Shown: piece by piece, positions 43,172 to 54,454 of the stretch
Position numbering within the stretch: the stretch's first letter is position 1
How the letters are laid out: every line of letters starts with the position of its first letter
From: Hyphomicrobiales bacterium
GTDB taxonomy: Bacteria > Pseudomonadota > Alphaproteobacteria > Rhizobiales > Beijerinckiaceae
Length of the DNA: 64,000 nucleotides
Direction of reading: 5' to 3'
Assembly (NCBI GenBank): GCA_930633525.1
Contig: CAKNFP010000001.1
Coordinates: forward strand, 4,587,501-4,651,500
Notes under the pieces: model-generated
The model's input: the letters and a program-made list of their open reading frames with translations, nothing else
Databases searched by the model: none
What the model was told of the DNA's origin: nothing
Made by a program: the position numbers and the translations under genes

Positions 43172-45022
43172 ATGAACACGATCGTTTTTGTCAACTCGCT
43201 GCTCTTCGGCGGCGCCGGACTTGTGGCCATCGGCATTTTGTCCAGCCTGATGGCCTCGCGTTTCGGCGCACCCTTGCTGCTGGTCTTCATCCTGATCGGC
43301 ATGGTGGCGGGTGAAGCCGGGCCGGGCGGCATTCTCTTCGACGACTACCGGGCCATGTATCTCATTGGCTCGCTGGCGTTGGCGATCATCCTGTTCGACG
43401 GTGGGCTCCGCACCCGGCTCGCGAGCGTGCGCGGCGGTGCGGCTCCGGCGATCCTGCTCGCCACAGTCGGCGTCGTCATCACGGCCGGGCTCACCGGCCT
43501 TGTGGCCATGCCGCTCCTCAACCTGAATTATCTGCAGGGTTTCCTGACCGGCTCGATCGTCGCCTCCACGGATGCCGCGGCCGTGTTCTTTCTTATGCGG
43601 GCGCGGGGCCTGCAGCTCAGGCGCCGGGTGAACGCCACCATCGAGGTCGAATCGGCGACCAACGATCCCGTCGCCGTCTTCCTGGTGGTGCTGCTCGTCA
43701 CCCTCATCGGTGCGCAGGGCCATGCCGAACTTGATTCGGAGATCGCCAACATCCCGCTGCACCTGATGCGCCAATGCCTGATCGGCGGCGGCCTTGGCAT
43801 CGGCGGCGGGCTCACCATCGCCTGGCTTATCAATCGCGTCACTTTGCCGGCCGGTCTCCATCCGCTGTTCGTCATCTCGCTCGCCGTCATGATCTACGGC
43901 CTCGCCGGCATCCTCGACGGCTCAGGCTTCATCGCCGTCTATCTCGCCGGTCTCGTCGTCGGCAACCGGCCTGTGCGGGCCTTCGCCTCGATCCTGAGCT
44001 TCCACGATGCGGCGACGTGGCTCTGCCAGATCGTCATGTTTCTCGTCCTCGGCCTGCTCGTCTCGCCCGAGAGGCTGATGGCGCATGCCTTGCCGGCGCT
44101 TGCCGTGGCCGCTTTTCTCATGCTGGTCGGCCGGCCCGTGGCGGTCTGGCTATGCCTGACGCCATTCCGCTTCAGCCGCCAGGAAAAGACCTTCGTCTCA
44201 TGGGTCGGCCTGCGTGGCGCCGTATCGATCTTCCTCGCCGCGATCCCCCAGTTGACCCAGGTGCCGGACGCCGAGCTCTATTTCAATGTCGCCTTCTTCG
44301 TTGTCCTGGTCTCGCTGCTGGTGCAGGGCTGGAGCGTGGCCTTCGTGGCGCGCCATACCGGTGTCGCCCTGGCCGATCCGGCTCCGGAGATCAGCCGCGT
44401 GGAGATCGACCTGCCGGGCAAGGTCGACCTCGAAATGGTGGGCTATCCGCTCCTCGCCGACAGCCCCGTCATCCAGCGCGGAACCTTGCCGTCATGGGCG
44501 CGCGCGGTCCTGATCGTTCGCAGCGGTTCGGTGCTGACGCCGGAGGAGGCAGGCGTGCTCAGTGTGGGTGACTACGGCTATTTCCTCGTCCCACCGGATC
44601 GTATTCGCCGGCTGGACCGCCTGTTCGCGGCCTTCGAGGGGCACCGGAGCCGTGCCCTGTCGGCGGTATTCACCTTTTCGCCTGATATCAAATTCGCCGA
44701 TCTCGCGAGCGCTTATGGTGTTGAACCGGACGGGAGCCTTCAGGGCCTGACGTTGGGCGCGATGTTTGCCGACACCTTTGAGGAGGGCGTGCGCGAAGGT
44801 GATCGCCTCGATATCGGCAATATCACCTTGATCGCCCGCAGTGTGCGCGATGGTGTGGTGACGGCGATCGCACTCATCGTCGGTGATACCGCCGAGGATG
44901 CGCCGCTGGCGCAGTCACGCATCGTCGCGCCGGCACTCGCGCGCATCCGAGCCGCGGCGCAACGCACGGCCAATCGCATTGCCGAGGTGGTGCACCGGCG
45001 TGGCTCAGGCCGCGTTCAGTGA
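43172..45022 (+). CDS. potassium/proton antiporter (CPA1, NhaP2/CvrA-like)
   Basis: A 616-residue cation/proton antiporter. Twelve or so helices fill residues 1-400, with the family blocks 'RFGAPLLLVFILIGMVAGEAGPGG', 'SLALAIILFDGGLRTRL' and 'GSIVASTDAAAVFFLMR', and the ion-site acidic pair in 'VESATNDPVAVFLVVLLV'. It is followed by a cytosolic part with a TrkA-C (RCK-C) domain (about 410-490: 'VGYPLLADSPVIQRGTLPSW') and a CorC/HlyC transporter-associated domain (about 525-600). This architecture is that of the K+/H+ antiporter NhaP2, which exports K+ under stress. ATG 43172. Its last 18 bases overlap the convergent amidotransferase gene. Confidence 0.9.
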   Translation: MNTIVFVNSLLFGGAGLVAIGILSSLMASRFGAPLLLVFILIGMVAGEAGPGGILFDDYRAMYLIGSLALAIILFDGGLRTRLASVRGGAAPAILLATVGVVITAGLTGLVAMPLLNLNYLQGFLTGSIVASTDAAAVFFLMRARGLQLRRRVNATIEVESATNDPVAVFLVVLLVTLIGAQGHAELDSEIANIPLHLMRQCLIGGGLGIGGGLTIAWLINRVTLPAGLHPLFVISLAVMIYGLAGILDGSGFIAVYLAGLVVGNRPVRAFASILSFHDAATWLCQIVMFLVLGLLVSPERLMAHALPALAVAAFLMLVGRPVAVWLCLTPFRFSRQEKTFVSWVGLRGAVSIFLAAIPQLTQVPDAELYFNVAFFVVLVSLLVQGWSVAFVARHTGVALADPAPEISRVEIDLPGKVDLEMVGYPLLADSPVIQRGTLPSWARAVLIVRSGSVLTPEEAGVLSVGDYGYFLVPPDRIRRLDRLFAAFEGHRSRALSAVFTFSPDIKFADLASAYGVEPDGSLQGLTLGAMFADTFEEGVREGDRLDIGNITLIARSVRDGVVTAIALIVGDTAEDAPLAQSRIVAPALARIRAAAQRTANRIAEVVHRRGSGRVQ

Positions 45023-45802
45023 GGGCGCGCGTATCGCGAAGGGGGAGACCGCCGCCTCCTCGCCGTGCCGTACGACCGCGATGGAATGGGGCGGCAGGGC
45101 TTGCCAGCCCTCGCGACGCATTTCCAAAGGTTCGGAGGCGAAAATGACCGCTTTCGGCCGGGCGAGCATGTAAAGGCTCGGCGGGTGATCGTCGCAGGCG
45201 GTGCGAACAGCCCAGGTGGTCTGACCGTCCGAAAGCGTGGCGGTGAATCGCAGCGGCGTGGTAATGCCGGCCGTGAGCATGGTGCTCTTCACGAGGGCAA
45301 GCACATCGGTCAGCGCTTCATCCGGCGCCATGCCGGCCTCGACACGTGCCAGCGTCAGCAGGAACAGGACCTCGGAATCGGTCGTTCCCTGGCGCATGTC
45401 ATAGAGGCTGTCGGGTAGGACAGCCTCGAGCTGACGCTTGATGCGGACATAGTCACCGATCTGGCCATTATGCATGAACAGCCACGGGCCATGCGAAAAG
45501 GGGTGGCAATTGGCCCGGCTCGTCGCCGTGCCTGTCGCCGCCCGCACATGGGCGAAGAACAGCGGCGAGCGCACCTGCGCGCAAAGCGAGCGCAGGTTCT
45601 CATCGGACCAGGCCGGTCGCAGATCCCGGAAGATGCCAGGGGTCGGCCGCTCGCCATACCAGCCCAGCCCGAAGCCATCGCCATTGGTTTCCGTCTTGCA
45701 TTCCATGGCGTGCAGCGACTGATGAATGAGCGAATGGTCGGAGGCGCAGATCAGATCCTCCAGCAGCACCGGTTCACCGTGGTAAGCAAGAAAGCGGCAC
45801 AT
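45005..45802 (-). CDS. class II glutamine amidotransferase (YafJ-like)
   Basis: A 265-residue N-terminal-nucleophile amidohydrolase. Translation begins Met-Cys-Arg-Phe; after Met removal Cys becomes the catalytic N-terminus. 'GDGFGLGWYGERPTPGIFRDLRPAW', 'FFAHVRAATGTATSRANCHPFSHGPWLFMHNGQI' and 'TTDSEVLFLLTLARVE' are the GATase2 glutamine-site blocks. The family (YafJ/EgtC-like) has a glutaminase domain with no fused synthase; E. coli YafJ has no firm role and EgtC hydrolyses a gamma-glutamyl intermediate in ergothioneine synthesis. No egtB/egtD neighbours, so EgtC is unlikely. ATG 45802. It overlaps the antiporter end by 18 bases tail to tail. Confidence 0.88.
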   Translation of the reverse strand: MCRFLAYHGEPVLLEDLICASDHSLIHQSLHAMECKTETNGDGFGLGWYGERPTPGIFRDLRPAWSDENLRSLCAQVRSPLFFAHVRAATGTATSRANCHPFSHGPWLFMHNGQIGDYVRIKRQLEAVLPDSLYDMRQGTTDSEVLFLLTLARVEAGMAPDEALTDVLALVKSTMLTAGITTPLRFTATLSDGQTTWAVRTACDDHPPSLYMLARPKAVIFASEPLEMRREGWQALPPHSIAVVRHGEEAAVSPFAIRAPSLNAA

Positions 45803-46004
45803 TCCAACGGACCCTTTCGCACATCAGCGCGGCAGAACGAAACCTCGACAGGCGCGGGCCGCAATGCGCGACATCGTCCTGCGGGCCTCCATGATCGCGA
45901 ATCACGCCGTGTCATTGCCAGCGTCTCACGAAAGCCTTAACCAGAGTAACAGCCAAGCTGGCGGCAACGCCGGCATCAAACAGCAATCAAAGCAAGGGCG
46001 CGCC

Positions 46005-47420
46005 TTGAAAAGGGGCATTATCATCGCAGCGGGCGCGGCCGCCTTCCTGGCCAGCGCGCTTCCCGCCATGGCCGCCGAGCTCGACGGCGCGTCGCTGGCG
46101 CTGCTTTGGGCCACGCCCTTCGTCGGGATCCTCCTGTCGATCGCCCTCGGACCGCTGCTTTTTGCCCATGTTTGGGAGCATCATTATGGCAAGATCGCGC
46201 TGGCATGGGGTATTTTAACGGCACTCCCCCTCGCCGTCATCAAGGGCGCGGATGTCGCCTTCGAGGCGCTCATCCATACGGCGCTTCTCGAATATGTGCC
46301 GTTCATCGCGCTGCTCTTCGCGCTCTTCACCTGCGCCGGCGGCATCCTGGTGCGCGGCAACCTGCGCGGTAGTCCCGGCACGAACACCGCGATCCTCGCC
46401 ATCGGGGCCGGCCTCGCCAGCATCATCGGCACGACGGGGGCCGCCATGGTCCTGATCCGCCCGCTGCTGCGCGCCAATGACGATCGCCGGCACAATGTGC
46501 ATGTGGTCGTCTTCTTCATCTTTCTCGTGGCCAATATCGGTGGCTCTTTGACGCCGCTCGGTGATCCGCCACTCTTTCTCGGCTTCCTGCGCGGGGTGGA
46601 CTTCTTCTGGACCACGCAACATCTCCTGGCCGAAACGCTACTCGTGGTCGCGATCCTGCTCGGGGTTTTCTTCCTGCTGGACTGGCGCCTCTATAAGCGT
46701 GAGGAAATCGCGCCCCGGCTGCGCGATCCGACGCCCGAAAGCCGTCTCGGAGTCGAAGGGCTGGCGAATTTCGCCCTGATTGGTGTGATCATCGCGGCCG
46801 TTCTCGTGAGCGCGACCTGGAAGCCGGGCATAACCTTCGATCTTCCCGGGGCGCGGGTCGAGTTGCAGAATGCGCTGCGTGATGGCGTATTCGTGCTGGT
46901 GGCGCTGGCCTCGCTCGCTCTGACGCGGCAAGGCATCCGCCAGGCCAATGGCTTCAGCTGGGGCCCGATTGCGGAAGTCGCCAAGCTGTTCGCGGCCATC
47001 TTCACCTGCATGATCCCGGTGATGGCGATGCTGAGGGCCGGCGCGTCCGGCGCATTCGCACCCCTGGTCAATCTCGTCACCGGGCCGACGGGGGAACCCG
47101 TGCCGGTGGCCTATTTCTGGCTGACGGGCATCCTGTCCTCGTTCCTCGACAACGCACCGACCTATCTCGTCTTCTTCGAGCTGGCGGGCGGAGACGCCCA
47201 GCATCTCATGCACGAGGGCGCGCTCACCTTGACCGCGATCTCGGCCGGTGCCGTTTTCATGGGGGCCAACACCTATATCGGCAACGCGCCGAATTTCATG
47301 GTCTATGCCATCGCCCGCCACCGGGGTGTCAAGATGCCGAGCTTCTTCGGCTACATGCTATGGTCCGGCGGCATCCTGCTTCCCGTCTTCCTGCTGGTGA
47401 CGTTGCTGTTCTACCTGTGA
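46005..47420 (+). CDS. sodium:proton antiporter (NhaD/CitMHS-like ion transporter)
   Basis: An inner-membrane transporter of about 471 residues and 11-13 helices. The N-terminal 'IIIAAGAAAFLASALPAMAAE' reads as a cleavable or first membrane segment. 'FALFTCAGGILVRGNLRGSPGTNTAILAIGAGLASIIGTTGAAMVL', 'FFIFLVANIGGSLTPLGDPPLFLGFLRG', 'GILSSFLDNAPTYLVFFELAGG' and 'SAGAVFMGANTYIGNAPNFMVYAIA' form the typical repeated half-site signatures of the NhaD/ArsB (IT) superfamily annotated as Na+/H+ antiporters. The start is uncertain: TTG 46005 behind AAGGG puts the hydrophobic segment at the N-terminus, while in-frame codons at 45864 and 45891 add hydrophilic residues. Confidence 0.83.
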   Translation: MKRGIIIAAGAAAFLASALPAMAAELDGASLALLWATPFVGILLSIALGPLLFAHVWEHHYGKIALAWGILTALPLAVIKGADVAFEALIHTALLEYVPFIALLFALFTCAGGILVRGNLRGSPGTNTAILAIGAGLASIIGTTGAAMVLIRPLLRANDDRRHNVHVVVFFIFLVANIGGSLTPLGDPPLFLGFLRGVDFFWTTQHLLAETLLVVAILLGVFFLLDWRLYKREEIAPRLRDPTPESRLGVEGLANFALIGVIIAAVLVSATWKPGITFDLPGARVELQNALRDGVFVLVALASLALTRQGIRQANGFSWGPIAEVAKLFAAIFTCMIPVMAMLRAGASGAFAPLVNLVTGPTGEPVPVAYFWLTGILSSFLDNAPTYLVFFELAGGDAQHLMHEGALTLTAISAGAVFMGANTYIGNAPNFMVYAIARHRGVKMPSFFGYMLWSGGILLPVFLLVTLLFYL

Positions 47421-47431
47421 GGCGCGCGGAT

Positions 47432-48256
47432 ATGCTTCGACGGCCAATGGCGAAATCCCGAGTGCTGCTACAGGTGATGGCCGCGACGAGGAACGTCGCG
47501 AGAAAAACCGCCAAGACGACGGTCAAGACGACGGTCAAGGCAACGGCCAGATGCGCCGTCGAATGCACCGCCATAGGGGCCGGCGTTGCGCTTGTCCTGG
47601 CGGCCGGCCAGCTTCACGCGGAGAGCGCCGCACCCGCACACACGTTCTCGGGGCAGGATGATTTCGTCAACCGCCTTGAAGCGCTGGCGCTGCTGCAGAC
47701 CCTCAATGCCGAACTCCTCAGCAACCCAAGCGCCACGCTCACGCTGGAGCGCTGGTGCGCGCGACACCAACTCGCCTCGCCGGCACGCGTGGTCGCGCGG
47801 CTGGTGCGTGGTGCCGACAAGGTGGCGACGGCGGCCATCAGGCAGACGCTCGGGGTGGGGGAGGCGGAGCCCGTGCGCTATCGGCGGGTCCAGCTCGCCT
47901 GCGGCGACTTCGTGCTGTCGGAGGCGGACAACTGGTACGTGCCAGCCCGGCTCACGTCGGAGATGAACCGGCTGCTCGATGAAACCGACACGGCCTTCGG
48001 GCGAGCCGTGCAAGCGCTGCAGTTTCGACGGCGCACACTGTCGGCGCGCCTGTTATGGACGCCGCTTCCTGATGGGTGGGAAATGTCGAGCCGGCGAGTC
48101 CAAATGCCGGCGACCGCCGCAGGTACTCTCGCCGTTCCGACCGAGGTCATACGGCACGAAGCTGTCTTGAGCCTGCCTGATGGCACGCCTTTCAGCGTCG
48201 TGGTCGAGACCTATACCGACAAGGTGCTGGCCTTCCGGCGGCCGGGTGACCGTTAG
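47432..48256 (+). CDS. chorismate lyase-like (UbiC fold) protein with N-terminal export signal
   Basis: A 274-residue protein. Residues 1-50 are basic with a Lys-Thr-Val repeat (a 12-base direct repeat at 47512-47535), then a hydrophobic 'IGAGVALVLAAGQLHAES' like a signal peptide ending in a plausible cleavage site. The rest resembles chorismate lyase: 'EPVRYRRVQLACGDFVLSEADNWYVPARL' and 'MNRLLDETDTAFGRAVQAL' line up with the UbiC stretch that holds its active-site Arg and the 'P-L-G-R' turn, and 'IRHEAVLSLPDG' could carry the Glu. UbiC makes 4-hydroxybenzoate for ubiquinone in the cytosol, so an exported version is odd. The start (ATG 47432 or 47447) and the function are uncertain. Confidence 0.68.
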   Translation: MLRRPMAKSRVLLQVMAATRNVARKTAKTTVKTTVKATARCAVECTAIGAGVALVLAAGQLHAESAAPAHTFSGQDDFVNRLEALALLQTLNAELLSNPSATLTLERWCARHQLASPARVVARLVRGADKVATAAIRQTLGVGEAEPVRYRRVQLACGDFVLSEADNWYVPARLTSEMNRLLDETDTAFGRAVQALQFRRRTLSARLLWTPLPDGWEMSSRRVQMPATAAGTLAVPTEVIRHEAVLSLPDGTPFSVVVETYTDKVLAFRRPGDR

Positions 48257-48383
48257 AACGAAGCGAGTTTCAAGGCTTCCGATTTGCGGCGGGATACGCC
48301 ATCAAGTCAGGCGTGGGCTGCCCGCCATGTCATCCCGGAAGCCGCGAAGCGGCTGTCCGTGATCTAGAGACGTTGCCTCGCTC

Positions 48384-48402
48384 TCACCCGGTCCCCGGGT
48401 GA
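48384..48402. terminator. hairpin between convergent genes
   Basis: TCACCCGG (48384-48391) and CCGGGTGA (48395-48402) form an eight-base stem with a three-base loop; CGCTC and GAGCG just outside could extend it with a bulge. It lies between the rightward UbiC-like gene and the leftward gyrB and has no U-run. Confidence 0.4.
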
Positions 48403-48449
48403 CCGAGCGCGGGCTATCCCTGAACGTCGATCCAGCCTGGAGCGCTGCC

Positions 48450-50948
<2,499 letters not shown>

Positions 50949-51005
50949 TCATTCGGGCGTGAGATTTCACGCCCGCGCGGGCACTTTTCCCTTGAGAATG
51001 CGGCT

Positions 51006-51635
51006 TTATCGCGTTGCGACAGCAACGGCTGCGCCGGCCATCACGGTTCCACTCCCCCGATTGAGCCAGCGCATGGCGCGCGGGGAGGTGAAAAGCCGGC
51101 GAACACGTGTCGCCAGAAGGACATATCCCGTAAATACGCCGGTCAAGACGGCGATGATGACGCCGGCGAGTTCGACGAAGGCCAAAAGCCGGACATCCGC
51201 CAGATTAATGATATTGGGCAGAAGCGCGAGATAAAACATCATGGTCTTCGGGTTGCCGAGCGTCAGCATGAGGCCACCCATGAAAGCACGCGCCCCCCGT
51301 TCGCCGGGACCCGCTTCTGCGGAGATCCCCGGCGCGGTCGAGATGGGCGCGAACCACAGCTTCCACGCCAGCCAGAGCAGATAGGCCGCGCCGAGATAGC
51401 GGATGACAAGGAAGAGTTCGTGGAATGTCTGGGCCATGACGGCAAGCCCGAGCACCGCGGCCGCCAGCCAGACCACATCCCCGACGATCAGGCCGGCCAG
51501 GAAGGGCGCGACGCCCGCTGCCCCGCGCGCGAGCACGCGCGCCAGAATGGCGGCGACCGCCGGTCCGGGAGACGCGCCCGCGGCGGCGAGCACGCTGGCG
51601 AAGACAGCAAGGCTTATCAGGTCAAGGCCGGACAT
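51006..51635 (-). CDS. LysE family translocator
   Basis: A 209-residue exporter of the LysE/RhtB family with six hydrophobic segments. Signatures are 'SVLAAAGASPGPAVAAILARVLARG' in helix 1 and 'AFMGGLMLTLGNPKTMMFYLALLPNI' in the middle. It shares only the family pattern with the other LysE gene at 31420. It is inserted in the replication block between recF and gyrB, on the same strand (116 and 132 base gaps), where many bacteria have nothing or an unrelated gene. The exported compound is unknown. Confidence 0.87.
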   Translation of the reverse strand: MSGLDLISLAVFASVLAAAGASPGPAVAAILARVLARGAAGVAPFLAGLIVGDVVWLAAAVLGLAVMAQTFHELFLVIRYLGAAYLLWLAWKLWFAPISTAPGISAEAGPGERGARAFMGGLMLTLGNPKTMMFYLALLPNIINLADVRLLAFVELAGVIIAVLTGVFTGYVLLATRVRRLFTSPRAMRWLNRGSGTVMAGAAVAVATR

Positions 51636-51751
51636 TGTCTCAGCTTCTCAAGATATCGGGGCATCGAAAGCCAAAAGCTTATGGTTGCTCATAGCAGAAA
51701 TGATGCGCGGCGCGAAGGGCGCCATCTCTCGGCCAGGGCGTCGGTGGGATT

Positions 51752-52888
51752 TCAAATATCGCCGGTCGCGTAAGGGGTTACCGTGCCTGATGTCACCAGG
51801 AAGCGCGCCGAGCCATCCGGCAGTTCGGTGAAAAGCGCTGGATCGGCGCCCGTCATCCAGACCTGGGACCCCAGCGCCCCCAATTCGTGGTAGAGCGCGG
51901 CGCGTCGGCGCGGGTCAAGATGGGCCGCGACCTCATCCATCAGCACCAGCGGCGCGATCCCGCTCATGGTCGTGACGAGCCGGGCATGGGCAAGCACGAG
52001 CCCGATCAGCAGCGCCTTCTGCTCGCCGGTCGAACACTGGCCGGCGGGCATCCCCTTTGCGCGATGGTGGACGACGAGTTCGCTGGTCTGCGGGCCCGCC
52101 AGGGTGCGGCCGGCCGCCTTGTCGCGCGCCCGGCCGTCGCGCAGCAAGCGGCGATAGTGATCCTCGACCTCGACTGCCGCAGTTCCGCTGACCATCGCCT
52201 CGATTTCCCCTTCCAGCCGCAACTCAGCCGAGGGAAAGGGGGAGGCGTCATCGCGGGTAGCTTCGATCAGCGCCGCAAGCCGTGCCACCGTCTCTGCCCG
52301 TGCCGCCGCAACGGCGACGCCGAGTTCCGCCAACTCCCGTTCCACCGCGTCAAGCCAGGCCCGGTGGGGAGCATCCTCGGCGAGAAGCCGATTGCGGCCG
52401 CGCATGGCCTTCTCGAAAGCATTGACGCGCGTGCCGTGGCCAGCGTCGACGGCCAGAACGAGACGATCGAGAAAACGGCGGCGATCGCCCGCCGCGCCCG
52501 AAAAAAGTCCGTCGAACGCCGGTGTCAGCCACACGACGCGGACATAGTCCGCGAAGGCCGATGCGGACGCCACGGCGGTTCCATCGACCCGGCATTTGCG
52601 GCCCGAGCCGCCATCAGCCGTTGGTTCGCTGCCGATTCCCAGGCGTATCTCGTCAAAAGCTGATGCCAGCGTAGCGGACACGGCAAAACCGCCTCGTCCG
52701 CCAAGGCGCGCGAGTTCGCTGAAATCAGCCCTGCGCAACCCACGCCCCGGCGTGAACAGCGACAGCGCTTCGATGAGATTGGTCTTGCCCGCGCCATTGT
52801 CGCCGACGAGCGCAACCAGCGGTGCCTCGCCGACGTCAAGATGGAGGTCCGCATAGCTGCGGAAATCCGCAAGCATGAGGCGCTTCAC
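51752..52888 (-). CDS. recF: DNA replication and repair protein RecF
   Basis: An SMC-like ATPase that helps load RecA at gapped DNA. The 378 residues show N-terminal 'LMLADFRSYADLHLDVGEAPLVALVGDNGAGKTNLIEALSLFTPGRGLR' with the Walker A lysine, the mid '[27 protein letters not shown]' and the C-terminal signature and Walker B 'STGEQKALLIGLVLAHARLV' and 'APLVLMDEVAAHLDPRRRAALY'. GTG 52888 is the start; a later ATG at 52876 would remove four residues. The gap to dnaN is 252 bases, with no gene in it. Order dnaA-dnaN-recF is the standard bacterial one. Confidence 0.96.
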   Translation of the reverse strand: MKRLMLADFRSYADLHLDVGEAPLVALVGDNGAGKTNLIEALSLFTPGRGLRRADFSELARLGGRGGFAVSATLASAFDEIRLGIGSEPTADGGSGRKCRVDGTAVASASAFADYVRVVWLTPAFDGLFSGAAGDRRRFLDRLVLAVDAGHGTRVNAFEKAMRGRNRLLAEDAPHRAWLDAVERELAELGVAVAAARAETVARLAALIEATRDDASPFPSAELRLEGEIEAMVSGTAAVEVEDHYRRLLRDGRARDKAAGRTLAGPQTSELVVHHRAKGMPAGQCSTGEQKALLIGLVLAHARLVTTMSGIAPLVLMDEVAAHLDPRRRAALYHELGALGSQVWMTGADPALFTELPDGSARFLVTSGTVTPYATGDI

Positions 52889-53140
52889 GCGCGGAGCTGT
52901 CGCGAGCTCCTGAATGGCCGCGTCCTCGCAGTTTGCCTGGCTACAAGCGGCGGACTTGCAGGACCCACCGCCTCACTATGTCCACATGTCGCGGGCCAAA
53001 GACCACATGTGCAATCACGTCGCCTGGAGCATCTTGCGGCCAGAAAGCCCGATCTGGCTGAATGCAAAACGCTCCGCATCCCATGGGAGCATCGTCCCGC
53101 GCGTGCCCGCTCCGACGCCTGCGCCCGATGCTCCAGCAGG

Positions 53141-54262
53141 TCAGACCCGCATTGGCATCAGCACATAGAGGGCCGCTGCCCCCTCACGATCCTGCACAAG
53201 CGTGGGCGAACCCGCATCGGCCAGTTTGAACAGGGCCGTGTCGCCGTCCAGCTGGCTCGTGATATCGAGGAGATAGCGTGCGTTGAAGCCGATATCGAGC
53301 CCCCCCGAGTCATAGTCGACTTCGAGCTCCTCGGTCGCGCTGCCTGAATCCGGGTTGGTGACCGAGAGGATCATGCGGCCATCGCTGAGGGCGAGCTTCA
53401 CCGCGCGCCCGCGTTCGGACGAAATGGTCGATACGCGATCGACCGCAGCGCTGAAGACGTCGCGATCGACGATGAGCTGCTTGTCATTGCCGGCCGGGAT
53501 GACCCGCTGATAATCCGGGAAAGTCCCGTCGATCAGCTTCGACGTCAGAACCACGGCGCCGATCGTCAGCCGAACCTTGGCGGGCGACAACTCGACGGTG
53601 ATTTCGGCTTCCAGGCCGTCGAGCAGCTTCTGGATCTCGGCGACGGCCTTGCGCGGCAGAATGACGCCGGGCATGCCGACTGATCCGGCAGGAGCCGGCA
53701 CATCGACCCGCGCGAGGCGATGGCCATCGGTCGCGACCGCGCGCAGCACGGTCGTTCCGGGCTCAGCCTCGATCGTGTGGATGAAAATGCCGTTGAGATA
53801 GTAGCGCGTCTCTTCCGTCGAAATCGCGAACTGCGATTTGTCGATAAGACGCTTCAACTCGATGCCGGGCAGGCTGAAGCGATGGGGAAGGTCGCCCGCC
53901 GCGAGATCCGGAAAGTCGCTTTCCGGCAGAGCTTGCAGGTTGAAACGCGAGCGTCCGGCGCGGATCAGCATCTGCGTCCCGTCACCAGTCGTCTCCAGCG
54001 ACACCTGCGCGCCGTCCGGCAGCTTGCGCACGATGTCATAGATCACGTGGGCCGGGACCGTGATAGCGCCTTCGATTTCGACATCGGCGGCAAGGGTTTC
54101 CGTCACCTCGAGGTCAAGATCGGTTGCCTTCAGGCTCAGTTGACCGGCCACGCCCTTCAAAAGGACGTTGGACAGGATCGGAATCGTTGTGCGCCGCTCG
54201 ACGACGCGATGGACATGACCGAGCGACTTCAAAAGTGTCGCCCGTTCGACGGTGACCTTCAT
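53141..54262 (-). CDS. dnaN: DNA polymerase III beta subunit (sliding clamp)
   Basis: The ring-shaped processivity clamp of DNA polymerase III. 373 residues, as expected. The start 'MKVTVERATLLKSLGHVHRVVERRTTIPILSNVLLKG' and blocks 'GVILPRKAVAEIQKLLDG' and 'VDRDVFSAAVDRVSTISSERGRAVKLAL' belong to its three repeated clamp domains, and the C-terminal 'REGAAALYVLMPMRV' ends in the Met-Pro-Met-Arg-(Val/Leu) typical of the partner-binding pocket. ATG 54262. It lies 192 bases after dnaA on the same strand. Confidence 0.97.
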   Translation of the reverse strand: MKVTVERATLLKSLGHVHRVVERRTTIPILSNVLLKGVAGQLSLKATDLDLEVTETLAADVEIEGAITVPAHVIYDIVRKLPDGAQVSLETTGDGTQMLIRAGRSRFNLQALPESDFPDLAAGDLPHRFSLPGIELKRLIDKSQFAISTEETRYYLNGIFIHTIEAEPGTTVLRAVATDGHRLARVDVPAPAGSVGMPGVILPRKAVAEIQKLLDGLEAEITVELSPAKVRLTIGAVVLTSKLIDGTFPDYQRVIPAGNDKQLIVDRDVFSAAVDRVSTISSERGRAVKLALSDGRMILSVTNPDSGSATEELEVDYDSGGLDIGFNARYLLDITSQLDGDTALFKLADAGSPTLVQDREGAAALYVLMPMRV

Positions 54263-54454
54263 CGAACGTTCCGTTTCTCTCTAACGCAATGTCCCGCGCA
54301 GCACAGGCTGGAAAGAAACCGGCCCGCCCAACGGGTGGGCAGGCACAATGCCGTCTCGGCAGCGCTTTCGCAAGGGCGCTTGTTGGGCCAAGCGACGGTT
54401 CCTGCCCGTGAGCGGTGAACACACACAAACCCACGGGCCGTCGCGAAGGAGCCC

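Noticed and set aside
47512..47540. 12-bp repeat at the start of the UbiC-like gene
   Set aside because: Only two full copies; too short to argue for variability, though it gives the Lys-Thr-Val repeat noted.
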